A stretch of 22,277 nucleotides of DNA from JAJKIP01 sp040509055 (GTDB lineage Bacteria; Bacteroidota; Bacteroidia; Chitinophagales; Chitinophagaceae): the NCBI GenBank assembly GCA_040509055.1, contig JBEVLT010000220.1:1-22277 (forward strand). The letters are read 5' to 3'. The first letter of the stretch is position 1. The number at the start of each line of letters is the position of its first letter. The notes beneath the pieces were generated by a model. It was not told the origin of the DNA. It worked only from the letters and a program-made list of their open reading frames with translations, and ran no database searches. Positions 1 through 8,676 of the stretch are shown here, in pieces. Made by a program: the position numbers and the translations under genes.

Positions 1-1
1 T

Positions 2-988
2 GAAGTAACCGTATCGCCATTCATGACGGAGCGCATGCAGCAGATCGTTTACAAAAAAGGGTTTTTTGCCGAGAAGATATTCTGGACCTTCCGGGGCTAT
101 TGCCGGCGGTTTGCTGACCTGTTCAGGATACGCCGGTATGACCTGGTGTATTCCTTCCTGTGGGTTACACCATTCGGTCCTCCCGTGTTTGAATGGATGG
201 TGGCCGGGCTTGCCCGCAAAATGATCTTCGATATCGACGACCTCGTGTACATGAAGAATGAGCGGGCCGACAAATGGTATACCCGCCTGTTCAAAGGCAG
301 GGATAAACCCATTTACCTGATGAAAAAGGCGGACCATGTGATCACCTGTACGCCTTACCTGGACGAGTTTGTAAGAAAGTACAATACCAATACCACCGAT
401 ATTTCCTCTACCATTAATACAGATACCTATATTCCTGTAAACCGCTATGAGAACAAGGGCCCGGTTACGCTTGGATGGAGCGGCAGCCACAGTACCGTAC
501 GGTACCTGGGACTGTTGCACCCCGTATTGCTGGAATTGAAGAAAGAACTGGAGTTCAAGCTGATTGTAATGGGTGATGCTTCCTTTCGCCTGGAAGGGAT
601 CGATATGGAAGCGCTTGCCTGGACAGAGGAAAAAGAGATACCGACACTGCAGCGGATGGATATCGGGCTGTACCCTTTGCCGCTTGACGAGGAGTGGGTG
701 TATGGCAAAAGCGGGCTGAAGGCCCTGCAGTACATGGCGCTGGGACTGCCGGTGGTGGCCACGGCTATCGGTGCCAACTTCAGGGTGATGGAAGACGGGC
801 GAAGCGGTTTCCTGGTAACCACGCCGGAAGAATGGCTGGCCCGGCTGAGGCAGCTGATCCATAAGCCTGAGCTGAGAAAGCGGCTGGGACAAGCCGCAAG
901 GGGGCGCGTGGAGAAATATTATTCCATCAGGGCGAACGAACCCGTCTATCTTGGCATCATCGACCAGGTGATGGCATTAAAAAAGTAA
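2..988 (+). CDS. GT4-like glycosyltransferase, 5' end outside window
   Basis: Probably transfers a sugar from a nucleotide donor to the growing lipid-linked polysaccharide repeat at the cytoplasmic face of the inner membrane. The reading frame is open to the left edge, and the residues before the first ATG (position 23) look like normal N-terminal GT-B sequence (EVTVSPF), so the real start lies upstream. Visible marks, counted from the ATG at 23, are FDIDD at about 69-73, the GWSGSHSTVRYL segment at about 151-162 that opens the C-terminal Rossmann half, and KSGLKALQYMALGLPVVAT near residue 230, the donor-binding region of this GT4 subgroup. Here the first acidic residue of the classical EX7E is replaced, as is common in this subgroup. 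About 40 bp separate it from the methyltransferase. Sugar specificity cannot be read from the sequence. Confidence 0.85.
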   Translation, partial: EVTVSPFMTERMQQIVYKKGFFAEKIFWTFRGYCRRFADLFRIRRYDLVYSFLWVTPFGPPVFEWMVAGLARKMIFDIDDLVYMKNERADKWYTRLFKGRDKPIYLMKKADHVITCTPYLDEFVRKYNTNTTDISSTINTDTYIPVNRYENKGPVTLGWSGSHSTVRYLGLLHPVLLELKKELEFKLIVMGDASFRLEGIDMEALAWTEEKEIPTLQRMDIGLYPLPLDEEWVYGKSGLKALQYMALGLPVVATAIGANFRVMEDGRSGFLVTTPEEWLARLRQLIHKPELRKRLGQAARGRVEKYYSIRANEPVYLGIIDQVMALKK

Positions 989-1028
989 TAGCCGCCTGGT
1001 TTTGACAAAAATGAAGTGATTCATCAGC

Positions 1029-1934
1029 ATGGTTAATTATCAATCCATACCCGGCAGGATCGTCAGGGGAGAAAACCGGGACATCAGTGTGTTTGACGGC
1101 GTAGCTGCCGCAGGCAATATTGACGATGAAGTGGTAAAGTCGTTCGGCGAAGAATGGTCGAAGTTCAGCCAGTTCAAAACAAGTGACCTGGAGCGGACAG
1201 CAGCCATGTATTTCGATATCCTGACCGATAAGCACCTGAACAGGGACACCTATGCCATGGACATGGGTTGCGGTACCGGCCGGTGGACCAAAATGATCGC
1301 CGGTAAAGTAAAGTTTGTAGAAGCGGTGGACCCGAGCGATGCCATTTTTGTGGCGGACCACCTGCTGAAAGACCATCAAAATGTCAGGCTTACCCAAGCC
1401 TCTTCGGATACGCTGCCGTTTGCCGACGAAACATTCGACTTTGTCATGAGCATCGGGGTGCTGCATCATATTCCTGATACCGGCAAGGCCATGCAGGACT
1501 GTGTGCGCAAGGTGAAGAAAGGTGGATACTTTTATACCTACCTGTATTACGGGCTCGACAACCGGGGATGGTTGTTCCGGTTCCTTTTTGGCTGCAGCGA
1601 CCTGATCCGCAAAGTGGTTTCACGCCTGCCTTCAGGATTGAAAAAGTTTGTTTGTGACCTGCTTGCCATTATTCTTTATATGCCTTTTATCCTGGCCGGC
1701 CGGCTGATCAAATGGATGGGATTTAAAAAAGCCGCAGCCAGGCTTCCCCTGAGCATTTACCAGGACCAATCCTTTTACATAGTCAGGAACGATGCCCTGG
1801 ACCGGTTTGGCACCAGGCTGGAGCAGCGCTTTACCCGGACCCAGGTGGCCGAAATGATGCGAAATGCTGGCCTGCAGGATATCGTTATCTCGCCAGGTAT
1901 GCCTTACTGGCATGCAGTGGGTACCCGTCGTTGA
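1029..1934 (+). CDS. class I SAM-dependent methyltransferase
   Basis: A 301-residue protein with a methyltransferase fold of the UbiE/Methyltransf_11 type. The SAM-binding motif I is MDMGCGTGRW at about residues 77-86. A post-I acidic stretch (VEAVDPSD) follows, then the FDFVMSIGVLHHIPD segment typical of motif II in this superfamily. A hydrophobic stretch in the middle of the C-terminal half (about residues 205-225, LLAIILYMPFILAG) suggests membrane association. It sits between a glycosyltransferase and a polytopic membrane protein in the polysaccharide operon, so it may methylate a sugar of the repeat unit or cap the glycan. The substrate is inferred from context only. The ATG start at 1029 lies 40 bp after the preceding stop with no obvious ribosome binding site. 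Confidence 0.85.
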   Translation: MVNYQSIPGRIVRGENRDISVFDGVAAAGNIDDEVVKSFGEEWSKFSQFKTSDLERTAAMYFDILTDKHLNRDTYAMDMGCGTGRWTKMIAGKVKFVEAVDPSDAIFVADHLLKDHQNVRLTQASSDTLPFADETFDFVMSIGVLHHIPDTGKAMQDCVRKVKKGGYFYTYLYYGLDNRGWLFRFLFGCSDLIRKVVSRLPSGLKKFVCDLLAIILYMPFILAGRLIKWMGFKKAAARLPLSIYQDQSFYIVRNDALDRFGTRLEQRFTRTQVAEMMRNAGLQDIVISPGMPYWHAVGTRR

Positions 1935-1950
1935 GCGTATAATTTAAAAA

Positions 1951-3336
1951 ATGTACTTGTTAGCACGCTTTTTTCAATATAGCGATATACTGCTTGTTCC
2001 CCTTTGCGTGGCTCTTTTGTTCCTGTTTCTCAGGGCCAGGGCAGAGCGCAATGAGGAGAGACGGGTAAAAAAGCTATACTACAGCTTCTTCTGGTACAAG
2101 CTGTTTTTTGTACTGGCGTTTACCTTGCTTGGCGAGTATTATTTCAAAGGGGGCGATACAGGCCTGTATTACCAGGCAGCCAAGGACATGAGGAAAGCCA
2201 TCAGCGACGACCCGGATTTCATCGGCCATATCGCCAGGTCCATGAAAGTGGATAACTATGATCCGCTGGCGCCTTATTTTGCATTTGACAATTACGAAGA
2301 CAACAATGTGCTGGGGTATATGCGCTCACCCAGCAATTTCCTGGTACCCAAGCTGGCCCTGATCCCTGCGTTGCTTTTCAACAACAGCTATCTCTGCATC
2401 TGTCTGTTCTTTTCTTTTTTTGCCATCGGCGGCGCCATCCGGTTGTTCAAAACTTTTTACCACTATTTCCCCCGATACTGGAAAGCCATTGCGCTGGCGG
2501 TGCTTTTCCTGCCCGACGTTTGTTACTGGAGCTCCGGACTGCTCAAGGATACGATCTGTTTTGGCTGTATCGGGTATATCTGCTATGCTGTCCTGAGCAT
2601 TTTTGTCAGGCGGAAAAATATAATATCCTCCATCATCTGGATCGCCGTCTGTTCGTTCCTGTTGTTTTACATCAAGGCTTATATCTTTCTCGTATTGATC
2701 ATTGCCCTTATTATCTGGCAATTTGCAGAGTTTAACAAGATCATTACGGACAAAACGATGCGCAGGGTATTTGCCGGGTTTACGTTTACCATCGGCGGAC
2801 TGATCGCTTTTTTTCTGATCCGGTATCTTACGTCGCAGGAAATTGCGGTTGGCTACCAGCTGGACAAATTACTCGAGCAGTCGGCCAGCCAGCGGCAACA
2901 GTACGGGGTGGTGGCAGAGGACGTGGAAGGGTCTTATTTCGATATTGGTTCGACCAACCCGGTCATCCTGATGCTCAACGGTATCATCGCCACGTTTTTC
3001 CGGCCTTTTCCCTGGGAGATCAGCTCACCCATCATGTTGTTTTCGGCCATCGAGGCCATCCTGTTCCTTTCGCTGACTGTCTGGTTCTTTATAAAGAAAG
3101 GGGTAGGAAAGTTTTTCAGTGTGGCCTTTTCCGATCCGCTGATCCTGATGTGTTTTATTTTCTCCTTTGGCTTTGCCATGGCCGTGGGTTCCACCACCAC
3201 CAATTTCGGCGCCCTGTCGCGGTACAAGATACCCTGTATGCCATTTTATTTCCTTATGGTGCTTTTGTTGTACAGGAAGGAAGAGCTCCCGTATCCCGGC
3301 TGGCTGTCCCGTATCCTGGGCTTTTTTAAAGACTGA
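1951..3336 (+). CDS. polytopic membrane protein, candidate polysaccharide polymerase
   Basis: A 461-residue integral membrane protein with about nine to eleven hydrophobic segments. It starts 16 bp after the methyltransferase. A GGDTGLYY motif sits after the second hydrophobic segment (residues 67-74), a WSSGLLKDT stretch lies in the middle, and near the C-terminus is a GSTTTNFGALSRYKIP segment followed by a final membrane helix. No enzyme family is certain. Polymerases and other membrane proteins of polysaccharide loci often carry a periplasmic acidic G(G)DxxxY region and an Arg-rich late loop, and no other Wzy candidate is seen in this part of the locus. A role as repeat-unit polymerase is therefore plausible but inferred; a GT-C glycosyltransferase or an uncharacterised export factor are alternatives. 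Confidence 0.75.
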   Translation: MYLLARFFQYSDILLVPLCVALLFLFLRARAERNEERRVKKLYYSFFWYKLFFVLAFTLLGEYYFKGGDTGLYYQAAKDMRKAISDDPDFIGHIARSMKVDNYDPLAPYFAFDNYEDNNVLGYMRSPSNFLVPKLALIPALLFNNSYLCICLFFSFFAIGGAIRLFKTFYHYFPRYWKAIALAVLFLPDVCYWSSGLLKDTICFGCIGYICYAVLSIFVRRKNIISSIIWIAVCSFLLFYIKAYIFLVLIIALIIWQFAEFNKIITDKTMRRVFAGFTFTIGGLIAFFLIRYLTSQEIAVGYQLDKLLEQSASQRQQYGVVAEDVEGSYFDIGSTNPVILMLNGIIATFFRPFPWEISSPIMLFSAIEAILFLSLTVWFFIKKGVGKFFSVAFSDPLILMCFIFSFGFAMAVGSTTTNFGALSRYKIPCMPFYFLMVLLLYRKEELPYPGWLSRILGFFKD

Positions 3337-3340
3337 TCTT

Positions 3341-5176
3341 ATGTGCGGCATTGCCGGTTCCATCAATCACTCCCTGGACATACCGCTTCTGACGAAGTGT
3401 TTGTATCACCGCGGCCCGGATGAGCAAACCACTTTTGCCGAAGAAAACGTGCAGCTGCATCACCATCGCCTGGCTATTCTCGACATTGCCGGGGGCCGGC
3501 AGCCGATGCATGCTGAAGGTCTCACCATCATCTTCAACGGGGAAATTTACAATCATACCGATGTAAGAGAAAAATACAACCTCGCCTGCACCACCAACTC
3601 CGATACGGAGACCATTCTGCAGGCCTACCGCCGGCTGGGAGCAAAATGCCTGGACGAGTTCGACGGCATGTTTGCCCTGGCTATTTACGACCGGAACCGC
3701 AACGAATTGTTCCTGGCGCGGGACCGGGCCGGCAAAAAACCATTGTATTATTTTTCAGACGGTAAAAAACTGCTTTTTGCCAGTGAGCTGCAGGCCATCC
3801 GCCAGCAGATCGACTTGCAGATCGATGAGCAGAACCTGCAGCAATACATACGCATGGGCTACTTCTACCGGTCAGCTACTCCCTACCGAAACGTGTGGGA
3901 ACTGCCGGCCGGCCATTATGCACGCGTGTCGCTGGCGCAACCAGCGGTAAAGGTGCAGCAATGGTGGACTATTCATCCCTTTTATGAATCGCGCAGCCGG
4001 GACGAACTGGCCACAGCGCTGGATAAAACGGATCAGCTGCTGCACCAGGCGGTGAAAAGGCGCGTGGAATCTTCCGATCTGGAAGTAGGATCTTTTCTCA
4101 GCGGCGGCATCGACAGCGGGCTGGTATCCGCCATTGCCAAGCAGTATAATCACTCCTTAAAAACATTCACCGTTTCGTTTGAAGGGGAATACGACGAAGC
4201 GCCGCTGGCGAAGCTGGTGGCAGACCGCTACCAGACCAATCACCAGGAAATAAGGATATCCTTCGATCACCTGCGCAATGACGTGGAGAATATCCTGGCC
4301 AATTACGGCGAACCGTTTTTCGATAGTTCGGCTATTCCCAGCTATTACGTCAGCGAGGCAGCCAGGAAACACCTGACCGTGATCCTGAACGGTGATGGCG
4401 GGGATGAACTCTTTGGCGGTTACCGCCGGTATATTCCTTTTGCGAAGTATGATTTTTTTCGCCCGGGCCTGCTGGTGAAGAGTGCGGCCGCGGCCCTGCA
4501 TGCCGTGCTGCCTGTGCCGCACAACAAAAAGAGCAAATACAATTTCATCTACCGCCTGGCCGACCTGGCGCGAAAGGACGGTGTGGATACATATCTCTCC
4601 GCCACTATCGACAGTTTCGAGGGCTTTGAGCAATGGCTTGAAGGTCGCGATACGGCGTTGATGCAGGTACGGCAGGATTTTGAAGAAATCGCCCGTTCGC
4701 CGCTGTCGGGGCTGCAAAAGATCATGAACCTCGACTTTGACAATATCCTGGCCGGCGACCTGCTGGTGAAGATGGATATTGCTACCATGGCCCATTCGCT
4801 GGAGGGAAGAAGCCCGCTGCTGTGCAAAGAGCTGCTGGAGTACATTCCTTCCCTGCCGGATGCCTTGAAGATAAAAGGCAGCCAGACCAAGTACCTGCTG
4901 CGCACACTGGCAGAGAAATACCTGCCGTCCGAACTGATCCACCAGCCCAAGCGGGGATTCGAGATCCCGCTGAAGAAATGGATCGACGGCGAACTGAAAG
5001 ACATGATTGCCGGTTACATCCTGCACCCGCAGGCTTACTGCAGGAATTTTGTGCGGCCTGGATTTATTGAAAAGCTGTGGCAGCGCCAGCTGAAGGCGGG
5101 TGATGAAAAAAGGGCCAAAATGCTGTGGACCCTGTTTGCCCTTGAAATATGGTATAAGAAATGCTATCTCCGATAA
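3341..5176 (+). CDS. asnB: glutamine-dependent asparagine synthetase-like amidotransferase
   Basis: An AsnB-type enzyme of 611 residues that hydrolyses glutamine and uses the ammonia to amidate an adenylated carboxylate. The ATG at 3341 is preferred to upstream in-frame starts because it places the catalytic Cys at position 2 (MCGIAGS), as Ntn glutaminases require. The glutaminase domain shows RGPDEQ (about 24-29) and FNGEIYNH (65-72). The synthetase domain shows the PP-loop SGGIDSG at 254-260 and NGDGGDELFGGYRR near residues 350-363. It starts 4 bp after the membrane protein stop. In exopolysaccharide loci such enzymes may make asparagine or amidate uronic acids of the glycan, as proposed for WbpS-type proteins. 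The nearby sugar dehydrogenase makes uronamide formation possible, but this is inference. Confidence 0.93.
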   Translation: MCGIAGSINHSLDIPLLTKCLYHRGPDEQTTFAEENVQLHHHRLAILDIAGGRQPMHAEGLTIIFNGEIYNHTDVREKYNLACTTNSDTETILQAYRRLGAKCLDEFDGMFALAIYDRNRNELFLARDRAGKKPLYYFSDGKKLLFASELQAIRQQIDLQIDEQNLQQYIRMGYFYRSATPYRNVWELPAGHYARVSLAQPAVKVQQWWTIHPFYESRSRDELATALDKTDQLLHQAVKRRVESSDLEVGSFLSGGIDSGLVSAIAKQYNHSLKTFTVSFEGEYDEAPLAKLVADRYQTNHQEIRISFDHLRNDVENILANYGEPFFDSSAIPSYYVSEAARKHLTVILNGDGGDELFGGYRRYIPFAKYDFFRPGLLVKSAAAALHAVLPVPHNKKSKYNFIYRLADLARKDGVDTYLSATIDSFEGFEQWLEGRDTALMQVRQDFEEIARSPLSGLQKIMNLDFDNILAGDLLVKMDIATMAHSLEGRSPLLCKELLEYIPSLPDALKIKGSQTKYLLRTLAEKYLPSELIHQPKRGFEIPLKKWIDGELKDMIAGYILHPQAYCRNFVRPGFIEKLWQRQLKAGDEKRAKMLWTLFALEIWYKKCYLR

Positions 5177-5220
5177 AGGCTGCCAGGCAGGCCAGGCACT
5201 TTGTTGGTTTAACTATATAT

Positions 5221-6393
5221 ATGCCCAAATTGATTCGCGTCACTACGGTTCCCCTTTCCCTGAAATACCTGGTACCAGGGCAGGCGCGCTATATGCAGGA
5301 AAACGGCTTCGAGGTGATCGTGATCAGCAGCTACGGACCGGAACGGGAAGAGATCATGCGCAACGAAGGGTGCCGCCACCAGATCATTCCCATGACGAGG
5401 AAAATAACACCACTGGCCGACCTGCGCTCTTTGTGGAAGCTGTACCGGTTTTTCCGGAAAGAAAAGCCGGACATCGTTCATTCCCATACGCCCAAGGCCG
5501 GGCTCATTGCCATGCTGGCGGCCAGGCTGGCCGGGGTGAAGGTCCGTATCCATACTATTGCCGGGCTGCGCTTCATGACCACAACCGGTAATTTTCGCAA
5601 AATGCTGGTAGCTATGGAAAAGCTGACCGCTCAATCTGCTACGCATGTGTGGCCCAACAGTCCTTCCCTGCTCAGTTATATCAACCAGGTAAAACTGGTA
5701 AAGCCACGCAAGCTGGGGCTGATCGGGTCAGGGTCCAGCAATGGCATCAACCTGGACCGCTACAACGTGGAGGTGCTGCGGCAGGACAAGCTGAACGAGG
5801 CGAAACAGAAGATCCGTTACGACGCATCGAATACTTATTTTTTGGCGGTCGGCCGTATTGTACACGACAAGGGTATCGACGAACTGCTCAAGGCATTCGT
5901 GCAGGTACATGCCGCCAGCGACCGGACGCGGCTGGTGCTGCTCGGTGCCTTTGAGGACGAGATGGACCCGGTGAGCGATGAATCAAGGCAATTGCTGAAA
6001 ACGCATCCCGCCATCATTCACGTGGGCTGGAGCGAAGAAGTGGAATACTATATGCACCTTTCTTTTGCACTGGTGCATGCTTCCTATCGCGAAGGATTTC
6101 CCAATGTACTGCTGCAGGCCGGCGCTATGGATTGCCCGGTCATCTGCTCCCGGATAGAAGGCAATGTAGACCTGGTGGAACATGAAAAGACAGGATTATT
6201 GTTTGAAGTACGCAATGAAAAAGAGCTGCAGGCACGAATGGAGTTTGCCCTGGCTCACCCGGCTGTAATGAAAAAATATGCGGAAAATCTCCGCAAAAAA
6301 GTAGAAAACCTTTTCGATCAGCGGGTGATCTGGCAACACCTTCACAAACGCTACCGGGAGCTGCTGCACGAAACTCCGGCAAGCGATAACTGA
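5221..6393 (+). CDS. GT4 family glycosyltransferase
   Basis: A 390-residue GT-B glycosyltransferase. The start at 5221 is chosen because MPKLIRVTTVPLSLKYL is the usual N-terminus of this group. An in-frame ATG at 5161 would overlap asnB and add 20 residues with no family character. Motifs include PDIVHSHTPKAGL of the acceptor domain, AVGRIVHDKGIDELLKAF opening the donor domain, and SYREGFPNVLLQAGAM, in which the second Glu of EX7E is Gln, a known variant among Bacteroidota polysaccharide transferases. It lies 44 bp after asnB and 13 bp before the acetyltransferase, so it belongs to the same operon and probably adds one sugar to the undecaprenyl-linked repeat. Donor and acceptor are unknown. 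Confidence 0.88.
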   Translation: MPKLIRVTTVPLSLKYLVPGQARYMQENGFEVIVISSYGPEREEIMRNEGCRHQIIPMTRKITPLADLRSLWKLYRFFRKEKPDIVHSHTPKAGLIAMLAARLAGVKVRIHTIAGLRFMTTTGNFRKMLVAMEKLTAQSATHVWPNSPSLLSYINQVKLVKPRKLGLIGSGSSNGINLDRYNVEVLRQDKLNEAKQKIRYDASNTYFLAVGRIVHDKGIDELLKAFVQVHAASDRTRLVLLGAFEDEMDPVSDESRQLLKTHPAIIHVGWSEEVEYYMHLSFALVHASYREGFPNVLLQAGAMDCPVICSRIEGNVDLVEHEKTGLLFEVRNEKELQARMEFALAHPAVMKKYAENLRKKVENLFDQRVIWQHLHKRYRELLHETPASDN

Positions 6394-6406
6394 TAAACAA
6401 AGCTTC

Positions 6407-7051
6407 ATGGCAGGCAAACCAATAGCGATCATCGGGTATTCAGGCCATGCTTACGTGGTCGTCGATATTTTCCGCTGTGCCGGGCAAACGGTAGCGGCCT
6501 ACTGCGACCGGGAAAAAAAGCAGCAGAATCCTTACGACCTTACTTACCTGGGGCCGGAAAATGAAGCCATCGATCAGCTCCGGGCCTACGATTATTTTGC
6601 CTGCGTGGGGCACAACGGTATCAGGGAAAAGATCGTTTCCCAACTCAGCGCACAGCTGGGCCGGCCGGTGAATGCCGTTCATCCCACGGCGGTGGTGGCG
6701 GCCCTGACCCAGCTGGGCAGCGGCGTCATGATCGCGGCCAATGCCACCCTGAACCCGCTGGTGAAGATCGGCCACGGGGTGATCTGCAATACCGGTTGCA
6801 TTATTGAGCATGAATGCACCGTGGGCGAGTTTGCACACATTGCACCGGGCGCCGTGCTGTGTGGCAATGTCACCGTTGGCCGCGGCACGTTTGTGGGCGC
6901 CAATTCCGTGATCCACCAGGGCGTTACCATCGGCGACAATGTCACCATCGGTGCCGGTACCGTAGTGATCAGGGATATTCCGGATAATGCCACGGTGATC
7001 GGCAACCCGGCTCAGAACCTGTTTGGAAAGCAGCAGGGCGATAACACATAG
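6407..7051 (+). CDS. NeuD/PglD-family sugar O/N-acetyltransferase
   Basis: A 214-residue acyltransferase with an N-terminal Rossmann-like domain (KPIAIIGYSGHAYVVVDI, residues 4-21) and a C-terminal left-handed beta-helix of hexapeptide repeats (about 97-200). The segment IIEHECTVGEFAHIAPG (132-148) matches the active-site region of PglD. H135 is in the place of the catalytic His, and H144 lies in the following coil. Relatives acetylate the 4-amino group of UDP-4-amino sugars (PglD, bacillosamine pathway) or sialic acids (NeuD). With an aminotransferase, an SDR and a dehydrogenase just downstream, N-acetylation of the amino sugar produced there is the natural reading. It ends 95 bp before the likely start of the next gene, the largest gap in this operon. 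Confidence 0.88.
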   Translation: MAGKPIAIIGYSGHAYVVVDIFRCAGQTVAAYCDREKKQQNPYDLTYLGPENEAIDQLRAYDYFACVGHNGIREKIVSQLSAQLGRPVNAVHPTAVVAALTQLGSGVMIAANATLNPLVKIGHGVICNTGCIIEHECTVGEFAHIAPGAVLCGNVTVGRGTFVGANSVIHQGVTIGDNVTIGAGTVVIRDIPDNATVIGNPAQNLFGKQQGDNT

Positions 7052-7129
7052 GACAAAGTTCATCGTTTTATAACCTGCGGCGGGGGCCGCACAGAACAGT
7101 AAAGGGATGGGGGATTGGTCAAATGGTAA

Positions 7130-7137
7130 TACCTTTG
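7130..7137 (+). promoter_or_regulatory. possible -7 promoter element (TAnnTTTG)
   Basis: TACCTTTG is a full match to the Bacteroidota primary-sigma -7 element TAnnTTTG and lies in the 95-bp gap between the acetyltransferase and the sugar dehydrogenase. No TTTG/TTG is found at the usual distance upstream; the nearest TTG (7115-7117) is only 12 bp away. It could drive a secondary transcript for the amino-sugar genes. If it is used, the dehydrogenase ATG at 7123 lies upstream of transcription and the ATG at 7147 must be the start. Confidence 0.3.
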
Positions 7138-7146
7138 CCGTTCCTT

Positions 7147-8661
7147 ATGATAAAAGAAGCGCTGGAAAAGAAATCCGTCAGCCCGTTGACAGGCCGGGAG
7201 TATGCTGTGCCCGATTCGGCTGATGACCAGAATAATATTGATGCATTCGTGGCGCGCCACCCCGGCAAAAAGGTGGTGGTGGTGCAGGGCATGGGGTTTG
7301 TCGGCTCCGTGGTGAGCCTGGTGATTGCCAATGCGCTTACCGAGGAATACGCCGTGATCGGCGTGGACCTGCTCAGCCCTTCTACCTGGTGGAAGATCCA
7401 ATCCATCAACGAAGGCATTTTCCCCGTAGTGGCCGACGATCCCAAGATCGGCCAGTTTTACCGCCAGGCCAGGGACAAGGGCAACCTGTATGCCACCTGC
7501 GATCCGTATGCCTACAGCAAGGCAGATGTGATCATTGTGGACATCAACCTGGATGTGGCCAAGCAGTCCGGCGCCAACGGCCAGCTGAAAGACTACAATG
7601 TAGACCTATCGGCCTTTAAAAAGGCCATTCACAGCATCGGCGCTTATTGCCGCCCCGATGTGCTCGTGCTGGTGGAAACAACAGTGCCGCCCGGTACCTC
7701 CGCCAAAATCGTAAAACCTATTCTCGAAGAATCATTGCAGGAGCGCGGGCTGCCTGCCGGACAGCTGAAGGTCGGCCATTCGTACGAACGCGTGATGCCG
7801 GGCCCTAAATACGTAGATTCTATCCAGAATTTTTACCGCGTATTTGCGGGTGTGGATGAGGCCAGTGCCGCAGCTACTGAAACCTTCCTGCGCACCATCA
7901 TCCGCACGGATGAATACCCGCTGACGCGGCTGGGCAATACCCAGGCCACCGAAATGGCCAAAGTGCTGGAAAACTCCTACCGGGCCATGAACATCGCGTT
8001 CATGGTAGAGTGGAGCCGCTTTGCCGAAGAGGCGGGGGTGGATATTTACGAAGTGGTCAATGCCATCCGCATGCGGCCTACGCATAAGAACATCATGCTG
8101 CCGGGGCTGGGTGTGGGCGGTTATTGCCTGACCAAAGATCCGCTGCTGGCCAGCTGGGCACGGATGAACCTGTTTGGCAGTGAAGAAAAGCTGCAGCAGA
8201 GCGAAACCGGCGTGTACATTAACGACCAGATGCCGTATTACGCTTTTCAGTACCTGCAATCACAATATCCCGGTTCGCTGGCCGGCAAAAAAGTGCTGCT
8301 GCTGGGCGTGAGCTACCTGAACGATGTGGGCGATACAAGGAATACACCGGTACAGGGCATCTTCGAGCAGCTGCAGGAGGCCGGCTGCGAGATCGTGCTG
8401 CACGATCCGCATGTAGCCTGGTGGGAAGAAAAGAAATTATTCGTCAGCCCTGACCTGGCCGCCCTGACCGCACAGTCCTATGATGTGGTCATCATCACCA
8501 CGGGCCACCGCGACTACCGCAACAACCCCGTGCTGATCGATGCCCTGCTGCAGGCCCGGCCGGCCTTTGTATATGATACCATTGGTGTACTCACCAAAGA
8601 AGAAATTCAACAACTCGCCGGCAAACACACTGTAAAAGTAATTGGCCGGGGAGATATTTAA
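7147..8661 (+). CDS. nucleotide-sugar 6-dehydrogenase (UDP-Glc/HexNAc dehydrogenase family)
   Basis: Oxidises the C6 hydroxyl of a UDP-sugar to a carboxylate with two NAD+ molecules. Counted from the in-frame ATG at 7123, the GMGFVG nucleotide-binding motif is at 56-61, ETTVPPGTS at 185-193, YERVMPGP at 221-228, the conserved Lys and Asn of EMAKVLENSY at about 277-286, and the catalytic Cys of GVGGYCLTKDP at C335. All key residues are present. About 40 residues precede the Rossmann fold, longer than usual for this family. The start is ambiguous: 7123 adds eight residues (MVIPLPFL), whereas 7147 is compatible with the promoter-like element at 7130. The ERVMPG wording is closer to N-acetylhexosamine dehydrogenases than to classical Ugd, but the substrate is not certain. 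It is first in a dehydrogenase, SDR, aminotransferase set. Confidence 0.88.
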   Translation: MIKEALEKKSVSPLTGREYAVPDSADDQNNIDAFVARHPGKKVVVVQGMGFVGSVVSLVIANALTEEYAVIGVDLLSPSTWWKIQSINEGIFPVVADDPKIGQFYRQARDKGNLYATCDPYAYSKADVIIVDINLDVAKQSGANGQLKDYNVDLSAFKKAIHSIGAYCRPDVLVLVETTVPPGTSAKIVKPILEESLQERGLPAGQLKVGHSYERVMPGPKYVDSIQNFYRVFAGVDEASAAATETFLRTIIRTDEYPLTRLGNTQATEMAKVLENSYRAMNIAFMVEWSRFAEEAGVDIYEVVNAIRMRPTHKNIMLPGLGVGGYCLTKDPLLASWARMNLFGSEEKLQQSETGVYINDQMPYYAFQYLQSQYPGSLAGKKVLLLGVSYLNDVGDTRNTPVQGIFEQLQEAGCEIVLHDPHVAWWEEKKLFVSPDLAALTAQSYDVVIITTGHRDYRNNPVLIDALLQARPAFVYDTIGVLTKEEIQQLAGKHTVKVIGRGDI

Positions 8662-8676
8662 AACTGTTTCGGTTTC

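Noticed and set aside
3167..3340. Upstream in-frame extension of the AsnB frame
   Set aside because: It overlaps the end of the membrane protein gene, and a longer N-terminus would bury the Cys that must be residue 2 after Met removal.
4157..5026. - strand open frame of 289 codons within asnB
   Set aside because: It lies wholly inside the synthetase domain of asnB and encodes a Gln/Arg-rich sequence without family character.
5161..5220. Earlier ATG for the second glycosyltransferase
   Set aside because: It would overlap asnB and add 20 residues not seen in the family; MPKLIRVTTVP at 5221 fits the normal N-terminus.
7076..7091. Hairpin TGCGGC-GGGG-GCCGCA after the acetyltransferase
   Set aside because: The stem is perfect but only 6 bp, and no T tract follows on the + strand, so it is not a convincing terminator. 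It could slow read-through but nothing supports that.
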